Source: Clostridia bacterium
Lineage (GTDB): Bacteria; Bacillota; Clostridia; Oscillospirales; Acutalibacteraceae
NCBI GenBank assembly: GCA_017436225.1
Contig: JAFSDM010000004.1
Coordinates: 1 to 64,000 of the forward strand
DNA length: 64,000 nt
Direction of reading: 5' to 3'
The notes beneath the pieces were generated by a model, which ran no database searches, had not been told where the DNA came from, and saw only the letters and a program-made list of their open reading frames with translations. Position 1 is the first letter of the stretch. Each line of letters opens with the position of its first letter. This document shows positions 8,867 through 16,911 of this stretch, one piece after another. The translations under genes and the position numbers were made by a program.

Positions 8867-10858
8867 TTAACTAATATCCGCTTCCTCTAGATAGAGATAG
8901 CCGTTTTCAGAAATATATTCTTTTCTTCCTTGTAGGTTATCGCCAAGGAGCAAATCAAACATTTCGCTGGTTAAAGCTGCATCCTCGGGCAAGATTTTAA
9001 CCAAACGTCGGGTTGCGGGATTCATTGTTGTAAGGTTCATCATATCGGGTTGATTTTCACCAAGTCCCTTTGAACGCTGAAGATTATATTTACCGTCGCC
9101 TATTTTATCCAAAATCTCTTTTTTCTCATTTTCATCATAGGCAAAATAGGTCATATCTTTAGTGTTTATTTCATAAAGCGGTGTTTCTGCAATAAATACT
9201 CTGCCACACTCAATAAGGGTTGGCATAAGGCGATAAATCATTGTTAAAATAAGGGTGCGAATATGGAAGCCGTCAACATCGGCATCGGTACATATTATAA
9301 TTTTGCTCCAACGAAGATTATCTAAATTAAAGGTAGATAAATCTTTGCTTGTTTTACCCTTTACTTCAACACCGCAACCAAGAACCTTGATTAAATCGGT
9401 TATGATTTCGCTTTTAAAAATTTTATCATACTCTGCTTTTAAACAGTTTAAGATTTTACCTCTAACCGGCATAATAGCCTGAAATGCGGCATCACGGGCA
9501 AGCTTACAAGAACCTAAAGCCGAATCACCCTCAACTATATAAAGCTCACGCTCGGCAATATCACGGCTACGGCAATCTACAAACTTTTGAACGCGGTTTG
9601 CCATATCTGTATTACCTGTTTGCATTGTCTTTTTAAGGTTAAGGCGTTCACGCTCACTCTTTTCGCGGCTACGCTTGTTTATAAGCACCTGCTCGGCGAT
9701 TTTTTCAGCTTCGGCGTGATTTTCTATAAAATAAATCTCCAACTGATGGCGGAAGAAATCCACCATTGCTTCGTAGATGAATTTATTGTTAATAGCCTTT
9801 TTGGTTTGATTTTCGTAGGAGGTTTGAGCCGCAGAGGAGAATGAAGAAATTATAACTACCAAGCATTCCTCAATATCAGAAAAGCCAATTTTGCTTTCGT
9901 TTTTCTGATATTTGTTATTTTGCTTTAAATAGTTATCAACCATAGCTAAAAAAGCACTGCGGACTGCCTTTTCGGGCACACCGCCGTATTCAAGCCAGCT
10001 GGAGTTATGATAATATTCCTTTAAGTGTACCTGATTTGAAAAGGCAACGACGGCTTTAATTTTCACCTTATACTCGGGTTTATCGGGTCTGTCCCTACCT
10101 ACTCTTTCGGTTTGCCAAAGCTGAATGGGGGTAAGTGCTTTTTCTTCTATAAGTTCCTTTGCATAATCCAAAATGCCGTTTTGGTAGCAAAATTCATAGC
10201 TTTCAAACTTACTGCCAACCTGTTTTTTCAGAATAAATACTACACCGTCATTTACAACTGCCTGACGCTTTAAAATATCAAGATAATATTCGGTGGGAAT
10301 ATTAATATCGGTAAATACCTCTAAATCGGGCTTCCAACGGGTTTTTGTACCTGTATCCTTACCTGAATAGGGCTCCTTTTTAAGGCCGCCGACATTCTGA
10401 CCCTTTTCAAAATGGAGCTTATAAATAAATCCGTCGCGCTTACTTTCAACATCCATATATTCCGAAGCGTACTGAGTAGAGCAAAGACCTAAACCGTTAA
10501 GACCGAGTGAAAACTCATAGCTATCGCCATCGTTGGTGTTATACTTACCGCCTGCATACATCTCACAGTAAAGAAGCTCCCAGTTGTAGCAATTTTCACG
10601 AGTGTTAAAATCAACAGGAATACCGCGGGCGAAGTCCTGCACCTCAATAGAGCCATCCTCAAAGGCGGTTACAATGATTTTTTTACCATAACCCTCTCTC
10701 GCCTCATCAATGGAGTTAGATATAATTTCAAAAACCGAATGTTGGCATCCGTCAATTCCGTTTGAACCGAAAATAACCGCAGGGCGTTTGCGAACTCGGT
10801 CGGCACCCTCCAGCTTTTGAATACTGTCGTTATTATATTCCGCAGTCTTTTTAGGCAT
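8867..10858 (-). CDS. parE: Type IIA topoisomerase subunit B, divergent ParE
   Basis: This is the ATPase and TOPRIM subunit that partners the downstream parC. The start at 10858 follows AAAGGTGG. The 663-residue protein has the GHKL N box EIISNSIDEA (44-53), a transducer domain, and TOPRIM acidic residues in EGDSA (443-447) and DADVDG (525-530). Usually invariant ATP-site motifs are altered: the RPGMYIGS block reads RPAVIFGS (about 25-32), DNGRGIP reads DFARGIP (75-81), and the lid GLHGVG reads GLNGLG (119-124). The catalytic glutamate of the N box is kept. This points to a divergent clostridial paralogue rather than gyrB. Confidence 0.85.
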   Translation of the reverse strand: MPKKTAEYNNDSIQKLEGADRVRKRPAVIFGSNGIDGCQHSVFEIISNSIDEAREGYGKKIIVTAFEDGSIEVQDFARGIPVDFNTRENCYNWELLYCEMYAGGKYNTNDGDSYEFSLGLNGLGLCSTQYASEYMDVESKRDGFIYKLHFEKGQNVGGLKKEPYSGKDTGTKTRWKPDLEVFTDINIPTEYYLDILKRQAVVNDGVVFILKKQVGSKFESYEFCYQNGILDYAKELIEEKALTPIQLWQTERVGRDRPDKPEYKVKIKAVVAFSNQVHLKEYYHNSSWLEYGGVPEKAVRSAFLAMVDNYLKQNNKYQKNESKIGFSDIEECLVVIISSFSSAAQTSYENQTKKAINNKFIYEAMVDFFRHQLEIYFIENHAEAEKIAEQVLINKRSREKSERERLNLKKTMQTGNTDMANRVQKFVDCRSRDIAERELYIVEGDSALGSCKLARDAAFQAIMPVRGKILNCLKAEYDKIFKSEIITDLIKVLGCGVEVKGKTSKDLSTFNLDNLRWSKIIICTDADVDGFHIRTLILTMIYRLMPTLIECGRVFIAETPLYEINTKDMTYFAYDENEKKEILDKIGDGKYNLQRSKGLGENQPDMMNLTTMNPATRRLVKILPEDAALTSEMFDLLLGDNLQGRKEYISENGYLYLEEADIS

Positions 10859-10895
10859 TAAAAAATCCACCTTTAAATATAATTATACAAATACT

Positions 10896-10925
10896 ATTTT
10901 ACACTATATTTTGGGTTTATGTCAA
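10896..10925 (-). promoter_or_regulatory. parE-parC promoter
   Basis: On the minus strand, TTGACA (10920-10925) and TAAAAT (10896-10901) are 18 bases apart, about 40 bases before the parE start. Confidence 0.7.
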
Positions 10926-10966
10926 GGGATTTTTCCTAAATATGGCATTAAATAAGAAATAACATA

Positions 10967-11004
10967 AGAAAAAACGCCTTGCATAATAACTGCAAGGCGT
11001 TTTA
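10967..11004 (-). terminator. Terminator after the ior-paaK-ACT genes
   Basis: On the minus strand the stem AACGCCTTGCA / TGCAAGGCGTT is followed by TTTTTTC. It lies 20 bases past the ACT-protein stop and closes the aromatic cluster. Confidence 0.85.
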
Positions 11005-11024
11005 ATGTTTAATAAGATTTGATT

Positions 11025-11456
11025 TTACTTTAAATCTAATTCTTCGACGGTGGCAGGGGTAAGTCCGTGAGAGGCTAAAAGTTTAACAAAAGCATCTTCA
11101 TCGGCTATACGGAAAACCATATAAGCCTTGCCGTTTTGGTGAGTAAAGAGAGAATACATATACTCAATTGCAACATCACCGTCGGACAAAAGACTGAGTA
11201 GCTCCGAAAGCCCTGCGGGTTTATCATCAACAGCTACAACGGTAACGGGGGTCATAGAAAGAATATTGCCGTGTGAAAGCAAAACCGAGGTTGCTTTTTC
11301 GGCATCATCTGCAATAATTCTAAGCACGCCATAATCAGCCGTTTCGGCGATGGAAATAGCCCTTAAATTTATATGATTTTCTGCTAAAAGTTTAGTAATT
11401 TCAGCAAGCTGACCGGTTTTATTTTCAAGGAAAACAGAAATTTGATTAACACTCAT
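11025..11456 (-). CDS. Tandem ACT-domain regulatory protein
   Basis: This 143-residue protein consists of two ACT domains (about 3-67 and 70-140). ACT domains bind small ligands, usually amino acids, at dimer interfaces. The first begins ISVFLENKTGQLAEITKLL, the usual ACT strand-helix start. The ATG at 11456 is preferred because TTGGAGG precedes it; an upstream TTG lies inside that ribosome site. It is the last gene of iorA-iorB-paaK-ACT, 15 bases after paaK. Similar free-standing double-ACT proteins commonly sit beside paaK/ior genes, so sensing an aromatic amino acid is a reasonable inference. No enzymatic domain is present. Confidence 0.85.
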   Translation of the reverse strand: MSVNQISVFLENKTGQLAEITKLLAENHINLRAISIAETADYGVLRIIADDAEKATSVLLSHGNILSMTPVTVVAVDDKPAGLSELLSLLSDGDVAIEYMYSLFTHQNGKAYMVFRIADEDAFVKLLASHGLTPATVEELDLK

Positions 11457-11471
11457 TTGTGCAGCCTCCAA

Positions 11472-12770
11472 TTAAATTTTTCTCTTATCAATTACTCGAA
11501 CCGCCTTACCTTCGCTACGTGCGATAGATTTAGGCGCTACAAGCTTAACCTTTGCATAAATGCCAAGCATTGTTTTAAGTTCGGCAACCAATGATTTTTC
11601 CATTTCGGTGATTTTACCTAAGGAGTCTGAGAAGAGCTCAGGAGTCATTTCAACCAAAACTTCAAGTGTATCAGAATGATTAACTCTATCCACAACGATT
11701 TGATAGTTTGCGGCATAGCCCTGCTGAATTAAAACGGTTTCAATTTGTGATGGGAATACGTTTACACCCTTAACAATAAGCATATCATCACTTCTGCCCA
11801 TAGGTTTGCTCATCTTAATGTGGGTACGACCGCAAGAGCATTTTTCACGGGTAAGTACACAAATATCACGTGTACGATAGCGAATCATTGGAAAGCCCTC
11901 TTTAGTGATACAAGTGAATACAAGCTCGCCCTTAGAGCCTTCAGGAAGAACCTCGCAGGTATCGGGGTCAATAATCTCGGCAATAAAGTGGTCTTCATTA
12001 ATGTGCATACCCGATTGCGCTTCACATTCAAAGGCAACGCCGGGACCTGTGATTTCGGTAAGTCCGTAAATATCGTAGGCTTTAATATTAAGCTTATTTT
12101 CAATATCACGGCGCATATCTTCACTCCACGCTTCTGCACCGAAAATACCTGCCTTAAGCTTAATTTGGTCGGAAAGACCTTGCTCGTGAATGGACTCTGC
12201 AAGATATAATGCGTAGGAAGGAGTACAGCAAAGAATTGTAGAACCTAAGTCGGTCATAAACTGAAGCTGACGCTCGGTATTACCTGAAGACATAGGGAGG
12301 GTTAAACAACCGACCTTGTGTGAACCGCCGTTAAGACCTGCGCCTCCTGTAAAAAGGCCGTATCCGTAGGCAACCTGACAAACATCCTCTTTAGTTCCGC
12401 CAACTGCCACAATGGCACGCGCACAACAGTCTTCCCACAAATCAATATCGTTTTGGGTGTAAAACGCAACTACGCGTTTGCCTGTGGTACCCGAAGTAGA
12501 CTGAATTCTAACGCAATCTGAAAGGGGGGCACCCAAAAGCCCGTAAGGATAGGCGTCACGCAAATCAGCCTTAGTTATAAAGGGAAGCTTTTTAAGGTCA
12601 TCTACGCCTTTAACATCATCAGGTGTAACGCCCTTTTCTTCCATCTTTTTGCGGTAATAAGGCACATTATCCCAAACGTGTCTGATCTGCTTTACAAGAC
12701 GTTCGTTCTGCCACTCACGAATCTGCTCGAGGGAGGCGGTTTCAATTTCGGGTTGATAATAATTGCTCAT
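11472..12770 (-). CDS. paaK: Phenylacetate-CoA ligase family protein
   Basis: This adenylate-forming enzyme makes aryl-acetyl-CoA from an arylacetate, ATP and CoA. The 432-residue length matches PaaK. The nucleotide loop is STSGTTGKRV at about residues 91-100, and an acidic/aromatic core TEITGPGVAFEC follows near 236. The YRTRDI hinge and a C-terminal lid domain are present. The start at 12770 is placed behind AAAGGAG. It sits 44 bases after iorB and before a double-ACT gene. Beside IorAB it can either turn aryl-acetyl-CoA into arylacetate and ATP (amino acid fermentation) or activate arylacetate for reductive carboxylation. The exact aryl group is not decidable. Confidence 0.9.
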   Translation of the reverse strand: MSNYYQPEIETASLEQIREWQNERLVKQIRHVWDNVPYYRKKMEEKGVTPDDVKGVDDLKKLPFITKADLRDAYPYGLLGAPLSDCVRIQSTSGTTGKRVVAFYTQNDIDLWEDCCARAIVAVGGTKEDVCQVAYGYGLFTGGAGLNGGSHKVGCLTLPMSSGNTERQLQFMTDLGSTILCCTPSYALYLAESIHEQGLSDQIKLKAGIFGAEAWSEDMRRDIENKLNIKAYDIYGLTEITGPGVAFECEAQSGMHINEDHFIAEIIDPDTCEVLPEGSKGELVFTCITKEGFPMIRYRTRDICVLTREKCSCGRTHIKMSKPMGRSDDMLIVKGVNVFPSQIETVLIQQGYAANYQIVVDRVNHSDTLEVLVEMTPELFSDSLGKITEMEKSLVAELKTMLGIYAKVKLVAPKSIARSEGKAVRVIDKRKI

Positions 12771-12814
12771 TGGCTTTTGCACTCCTTTGGTGAAATATTT
12801 TCGCCGTTTAAAAT

Positions 12815-13390
12815 TTATTCAATTGCTTTGCCAAGGGCAAAGGCTTTTTTATTAAGCTCAAGGAATTTAGGGGGAACACTGCTTTCAATGGCTTTATTCC
12901 ACTCATCCTCGGTAAAATCAAAATACTTGGAAAGAATACCCATAAGCACTATATTTACAGCCTTGGCGGAGCCTGCCTCCTCAGCAAGAGAAAGCGCATC
13001 CACTGCTACAAGGTCAATACCCGCCGCTTTGATTTTTTCACTTAAAGCTTCGGGGTATTCCTGAGCGCCTGTAATAACAGGCATTGGATTGATTTGCTGT
13101 GTGTTAGTAATAATTTTGCCATCAGGTTTTAAAAATTCGGTATAACGGGCGGCCTCCAGCATTTCAAAAGAAACAATAAAATCTGCTTCGCCCTTATCGA
13201 TAATCGGAGAATAAACCTTATCTCCAAAGCGGACATAGGTTACAACACTACCGCCGCGCTGACTCATACCATGAACCTCTGATACCTTAATATCATAGCC
13301 CTTAGTAAGAAGCAATTTACCCAAAAGTTTTGAAGCAAGAAGACTACCTTGACCGCCAACGCCAACTATCATTACGTTTTTAGTTTCCAT
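12815..13390 (-). CDS. iorB: Indolepyruvate:ferredoxin oxidoreductase, beta subunit
   Basis: This is the small gamma-type subunit of the 2-oxoacid:ferredoxin oxidoreductase family. It interconverts aryl-pyruvates and aryl-acetyl-CoA together with IorA. The 191-residue protein begins with a nucleotide-binding-like GVGGQGSLLASKLLG (about 11-25). It also has the family HGMSQRGGSVVTYVRFG segment at about 40-56. It starts two bases after the iorA stop, so translation should be coupled. The length agrees with archaeal and clostridial IorB. The cofactors (TPP and clusters) are on IorA. Confidence 0.93.
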   Translation of the reverse strand: METKNVMIVGVGGQGSLLASKLLGKLLLTKGYDIKVSEVHGMSQRGGSVVTYVRFGDKVYSPIIDKGEADFIVSFEMLEAARYTEFLKPDGKIITNTQQINPMPVITGAQEYPEALSEKIKAAGIDLVAVDALSLAEEAGSAKAVNIVLMGILSKYFDFTEDEWNKAIESSVPPKFLELNKKAFALGKAIE

Positions 13391-13392
13391 TT

Positions 13393-15132
13393 TTATGCCT
13401 CCTCACCGCTTTTTAAAGCGCCAAACTTACAAAGCTGCTTACAAACACCGCAACCTGTGCAAAGGGTGTTATCAATAACGGCTTTACCATCCTTCATACT
13501 GATTGCAGGACAACCGATTTTCATACACATTTTACAGCTTTTGCATTTAGCTGTATCAACTACAAGTGGTTTATTATATTTAACGTATTTTAAAAGTGCG
13601 CAAGGACGGCGAGAGATAATAACCGAAGGCTCCTCAGCTGCAAGCTCCTCTTTAATAGCGGCATCACATTCGGCAAGGTCATAAGGGTCAACAACACGAA
13701 CACGCTTAATACCAACAGATTTACAAAGAGCCTCAAGGTCGATTTTTGATGCGGGGTCGCCCTTAAGATTATAACCTGTTGTGGGATTTTGCTGATGACC
13801 GGTCATACCTGTAATAGAGTTATCTAAAATAATAACGGTAGAATTTGAACTGTTGTAGGCGATATTTACAAGACCTGTTATACCTGAATGCATAAAGGTA
13901 GAATCGCCAATAACTGCAACCGATTTACCGGAAGTTGCATCATTCTGAGCCTTATTAAAGCCGTGAAGACCTGACACAGAAGCACCCATACAAACAACGG
14001 CATCAATAGCATTAAGTGGAGCAACTGCACCCAAGGTATAACAACCTATATCACCAATAACGGTGATTTTGTTTTTAGAAAGGGTGTAGAAAAGTCCGCG
14101 ATGGGGACAGCCTGCACACATAACGGGAGGACGGTTAGGAATAACTGCATCCACCTTTGCGCCGATTTGTGTTTTAACGCCAAACCTTTCGGCAACCATA
14201 TTTTGACTAATTTCGCCAATATTAGAGAAAATTTCCTTACCTTTGGGGTTAAGACCCAAACTGCGGCAATGGGTTTCAATAAATGCATCAAGCTCTTCAA
14301 CAACCACAAGCTCATCAACCGAAGCGGCAAAATCTAAAAATGATTTTTCAGGCATAGGCCAGATAAGACCAAGTTTATAAACGGGGTATTTATTACCAAA
14401 AACCTCCTTAACATACTGGTAAGAGGTTGAAGAAGTAATAATGCCCATTTTATTACTTTCGCCCTTTTCAATTAGGTTAACAGATGCAGTTTCAGCATAC
14501 TCTATTAAATCTTTGGTACGCTGTTCTACAACGGGATGACGGAGCTTTGCATTGCCCGGCATCATTATGTATTTCTGAGGATTTTTCTCATAAGGCTTGC
14601 TTGCCTCTACCCTATCTCCCTGCTCTACAACACTTTGAGAGTGGGAAACGCGGGTACACATTTTTATAAGAACGGGGGTATCAAACTTTTCCGAAAGCTC
14701 GTAAGCAAGCTTTGTAAAGGCAATCGCCTCGGCAGAATCAGAAGGCTCCAGCATAGGAATTTTAGAGCTTAAGGCATAGTGTCTGGAATCCTGCTCATTT
14801 TGTGAAGAGTGCATACCTGCATCATCGGCAACGGCAATAACCATACCTGCATTAACACCTGTATAAGAGATGGTAAAAAGTGGGTCGGCGGCAACATTAA
14901 GACCAACATGCTTCATACCGCAAAAGCTTCTTTTACCTGCCAAAGCGGCACCAAAAGCCGATTCCATAGCAACCTTTTCATTAGGCGCCCACTCGGCGTA
15001 AATTTCACTATATTTTGCTACATATTCTGTGATTTCGGTACTAGGGGTACCGGGGTAGCTTGAAACAAAGCTACAACCCGCTTCATAAAGACCGCGAGCA
15101 ACTGCTTCGTTACCTAGCATTAAAGTTTTCAT
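13393..15132 (-). CDS. iorA: Indolepyruvate:ferredoxin oxidoreductase, alpha subunit
   Basis: This TPP- and iron-sulfur-dependent enzyme oxidises indole-, phenyl- and hydroxyphenylpyruvate to the aryl-acetyl-CoA, reducing ferredoxin; the reaction is reversible. The 579-residue protein has the pyruvate-binding N-terminal domain (SYPGTPSTEI at about 25-34) and the TPP domain with GDIGCYTLG and GDSTFMHSG. The C-terminal ferredoxin-like domain holds CKSCKMCMKIGCP and CTGCGVCKQLC at about 535-570. The ribosome site TTGGAGGAAAG precedes the ATG. It is the first of iorA-iorB-paaK-ACT. It lies right after the T-box-led ligase and symporter genes on the same strand. Confidence 0.95.
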   Translation of the reverse strand: MKTLMLGNEAVARGLYEAGCSFVSSYPGTPSTEITEYVAKYSEIYAEWAPNEKVAMESAFGAALAGKRSFCGMKHVGLNVAADPLFTISYTGVNAGMVIAVADDAGMHSSQNEQDSRHYALSSKIPMLEPSDSAEAIAFTKLAYELSEKFDTPVLIKMCTRVSHSQSVVEQGDRVEASKPYEKNPQKYIMMPGNAKLRHPVVEQRTKDLIEYAETASVNLIEKGESNKMGIITSSTSYQYVKEVFGNKYPVYKLGLIWPMPEKSFLDFAASVDELVVVEELDAFIETHCRSLGLNPKGKEIFSNIGEISQNMVAERFGVKTQIGAKVDAVIPNRPPVMCAGCPHRGLFYTLSKNKITVIGDIGCYTLGAVAPLNAIDAVVCMGASVSGLHGFNKAQNDATSGKSVAVIGDSTFMHSGITGLVNIAYNSSNSTVIILDNSITGMTGHQQNPTTGYNLKGDPASKIDLEALCKSVGIKRVRVVDPYDLAECDAAIKEELAAEEPSVIISRRPCALLKYVKYNKPLVVDTAKCKSCKMCMKIGCPAISMKDGKAVIDNTLCTGCGVCKQLCKFGALKSGEEA

Positions 15133-15179
15133 AAGAAACTTTCCTCCAAAAAATAAATTACTATAAATTATAACATAAA

Positions 15180-15217
15180 GCCAAAGGGTTGTGCAACCTT
15201 TTGGCCCTATTTTTTTG
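15180..15217. terminator. Hairpin between the symporter and iorA
   Basis: The arms GCCAAAGGGTTG (15180-15191) and CAACCTTTTGGC (15194-15205) pair, with one G-U on the plus strand and a C-A mismatch on the minus strand. The T-run (seven Ts) is also on the plus side. On the minus strand, the direction of both genes, it is followed by TTTATG and a TATAAT box. Read-through from the symporter into iorA therefore looks possible. Confidence 0.45.
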
Positions 15218-15230
15218 TGTTTTTCACAAA

Positions 15231-16775
15231 TTATTCGCCGATGGAATGCTTGGAAGTTACTGTAACCTCTTTATCATAGCAAGAGAAAACCTCTTCAACC
15301 CGAGATTTATCGGGCTTTTTGGTAAGTAAACTTACCACGGGAACAATTATTAAACCTGCCAGCATACAGAATGCACCTGCGTTAATAGGTGACTGTAATA
15401 TGGTGGGGAATGCAGATTTAATAAGCATATTGAGAATCATAAATACTGTTGAAAAGATAATGTTGACCCAGACTGCCGCCTTTGTGGTGCGCTTCCAGTA
15501 TAAGCCGTAAAGGAAAGGTGCAAGGAATGCGCCCGCCAAAGCGCCCCAGGAAATACCCATAAGCTGAGCTATAAAGGTTACATTGGACTGATGCTGCATA
15601 ATTGCAATAAATGCGGATATTGCAATGAACACAACAATCAGAACACGCATTATAAATACCTGTTTTTTCTCGCTCAGGTTCTTTGCTATTTTACCCTTAA
15701 TAAAGTCAAGAGTAAGGGTGGAGCTAGATGCCATAACAAGAGAGGAGAGGGTTGACATAGAAGCCGAAAGCACAAGAACAATTACCACACCAATAAGAAT
15801 GGGTGAAAGATTAGAAAGCATATTAGGAATAATGGAATCAAAAATAACAGAACCATCTGCAGAAAGGTCGGGGGTAAAGAGTCTGCCAAAGCCGCCTAAG
15901 AAGTAGCAACCGCCCGCAACTATAAGTGCGAAAATTGTTGAAATAACGGTACCCTTTTTAATAGCGCCCTCATTTTTAATGGCATAGAATTTTTGAACCA
16001 TCTGAGGAAGTCCCCAAGTACCAAGAGAGGTAAGAAGTACAACACCTAAAAGATTTATTGGGTCGGGACCAAAGAAGGATGAAAGCTCGCCTGCCTCAAT
16101 ACCTGCGGCAGAATCGCTAATTGTACCAAGCTTACTTAACGCATCACTAAATCCACCCTGACTATTAAGCACTGCAACTATAACTGCAATAATGCCTACA
16201 ATCATTATAACACCCTGAATAAAGTCATTGATTGCGGTAGCCATATATCCGCCTGCAATAACATAAACTGCGGTAAGCACCGCCATTATTATAACAAAGT
16301 ATGCGTACTCAACCTGAGGGAATGCCATTTCAAACAGACGGCTGAGACCATTGTAAAGGGATGCGGTATAAGGAATAAGAAAAATAAATATAACTGCCGA
16401 AGCAAGCAGCTTTAATCCGCCGCTTTGGTAACGCTTTTCAAAAAACTGGGGCATTGTAGCGCTATCTAAATGCTGGGTCATAACACGGGTTCTGCGACCA
16501 AGCACCTTCCAAGCAAGAAATGAGCCTAAAATAGCATTTCCTATGCCTGCCCAGGTGGCGGCAACGCCGTATTTCCAACCAAACTGACCTGCATAGCCAA
16601 CAAAAACAACTGCCGAAAAATATGATGTTCCGTATGCAAAAGCGGTAAGCCAAGGACCAACACTTCTTCCGCCTAGAACAAAGCCGTTTACATCGGTAGA
16701 GTTTTTGCGGCAATAGAAGCCAACACCTAGCATTACAGCAAAAAACACAACTAACATTGTAATTTGTACAACCAT
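15231..16775 (-). CDS. Sodium:solute symporter (SSS family)
   Basis: This integral membrane transporter is expected to couple uptake of an organic substrate to sodium. The 514-residue protein has about 13 hydrophobic helices. It carries the family-typical segment GGYMATAINDFIQGVIM near residues 175-191, and ends in a charged cytoplasmic tail. The start at 16775 is set by AAAAGGTGA. It is 129 bases downstream of the acyl-CoA ligase and the T-box leader, with a large hairpin between them, so it is probably in the same transcript. Relatives carry proline, pantothenate, acetate or phenylacetate. Here an aromatic acid is the contextual guess; sequence alone does not give the substrate. Confidence 0.88.
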   Translation of the reverse strand: MVVQITMLVVFFAVMLGVGFYCRKNSTDVNGFVLGGRSVGPWLTAFAYGTSYFSAVVFVGYAGQFGWKYGVAATWAGIGNAILGSFLAWKVLGRRTRVMTQHLDSATMPQFFEKRYQSGGLKLLASAVIFIFLIPYTASLYNGLSRLFEMAFPQVEYAYFVIIMAVLTAVYVIAGGYMATAINDFIQGVIMIVGIIAVIVAVLNSQGGFSDALSKLGTISDSAAGIEAGELSSFFGPDPINLLGVVLLTSLGTWGLPQMVQKFYAIKNEGAIKKGTVISTIFALIVAGGCYFLGGFGRLFTPDLSADGSVIFDSIIPNMLSNLSPILIGVVIVLVLSASMSTLSSLVMASSSTLTLDFIKGKIAKNLSEKKQVFIMRVLIVVFIAISAFIAIMQHQSNVTFIAQLMGISWGALAGAFLAPFLYGLYWKRTTKAAVWVNIIFSTVFMILNMLIKSAFPTILQSPINAGAFCMLAGLIIVPVVSLLTKKPDKSRVEEVFSCYDKEVTVTSKHSIGE

Positions 16776-16805
16776 TTTGATCACCTTTTTTAAATTTTTT
16801 TACTA

Positions 16806-16911
16806 AGGTAAACTTTTTATCTCCACAGTAAGATTTCGGTTTAAAGTGGTGCCGTGCACAAACATCGCTTTGCTGAAAGGTGTGCTGTGTTTTGCTTTTA
16901 AAGTTTAACCT
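16806..16911. repeat. Long nested hairpin related to the 38.5-kb tandem repeats
   Basis: Outer arms AGGTAAACTTT (16806-16816) and AAAGTTTAACCT (16900-16911) enclose a 66-base core (16824-16889). The core begins CACAGT, contains AGTGGTGCCGT, and ends GTGTGCTGTG. The same three blocks occur in the same order in the three tandem units at 38.48-38.74 kb. It lies between the ligase and symporter genes and overlaps the ligase stop codon. Confidence 0.55.

Noticed and set aside
16824..16889. Second T-box antiterminator (AGTGGTGCCGTG resembles GGTGGTACCGCG)
   Set aside because: There is no stem I, specifier loop or terminator, and it reads opposite to the neighbouring genes; the likeness rests on a short near-palindrome.
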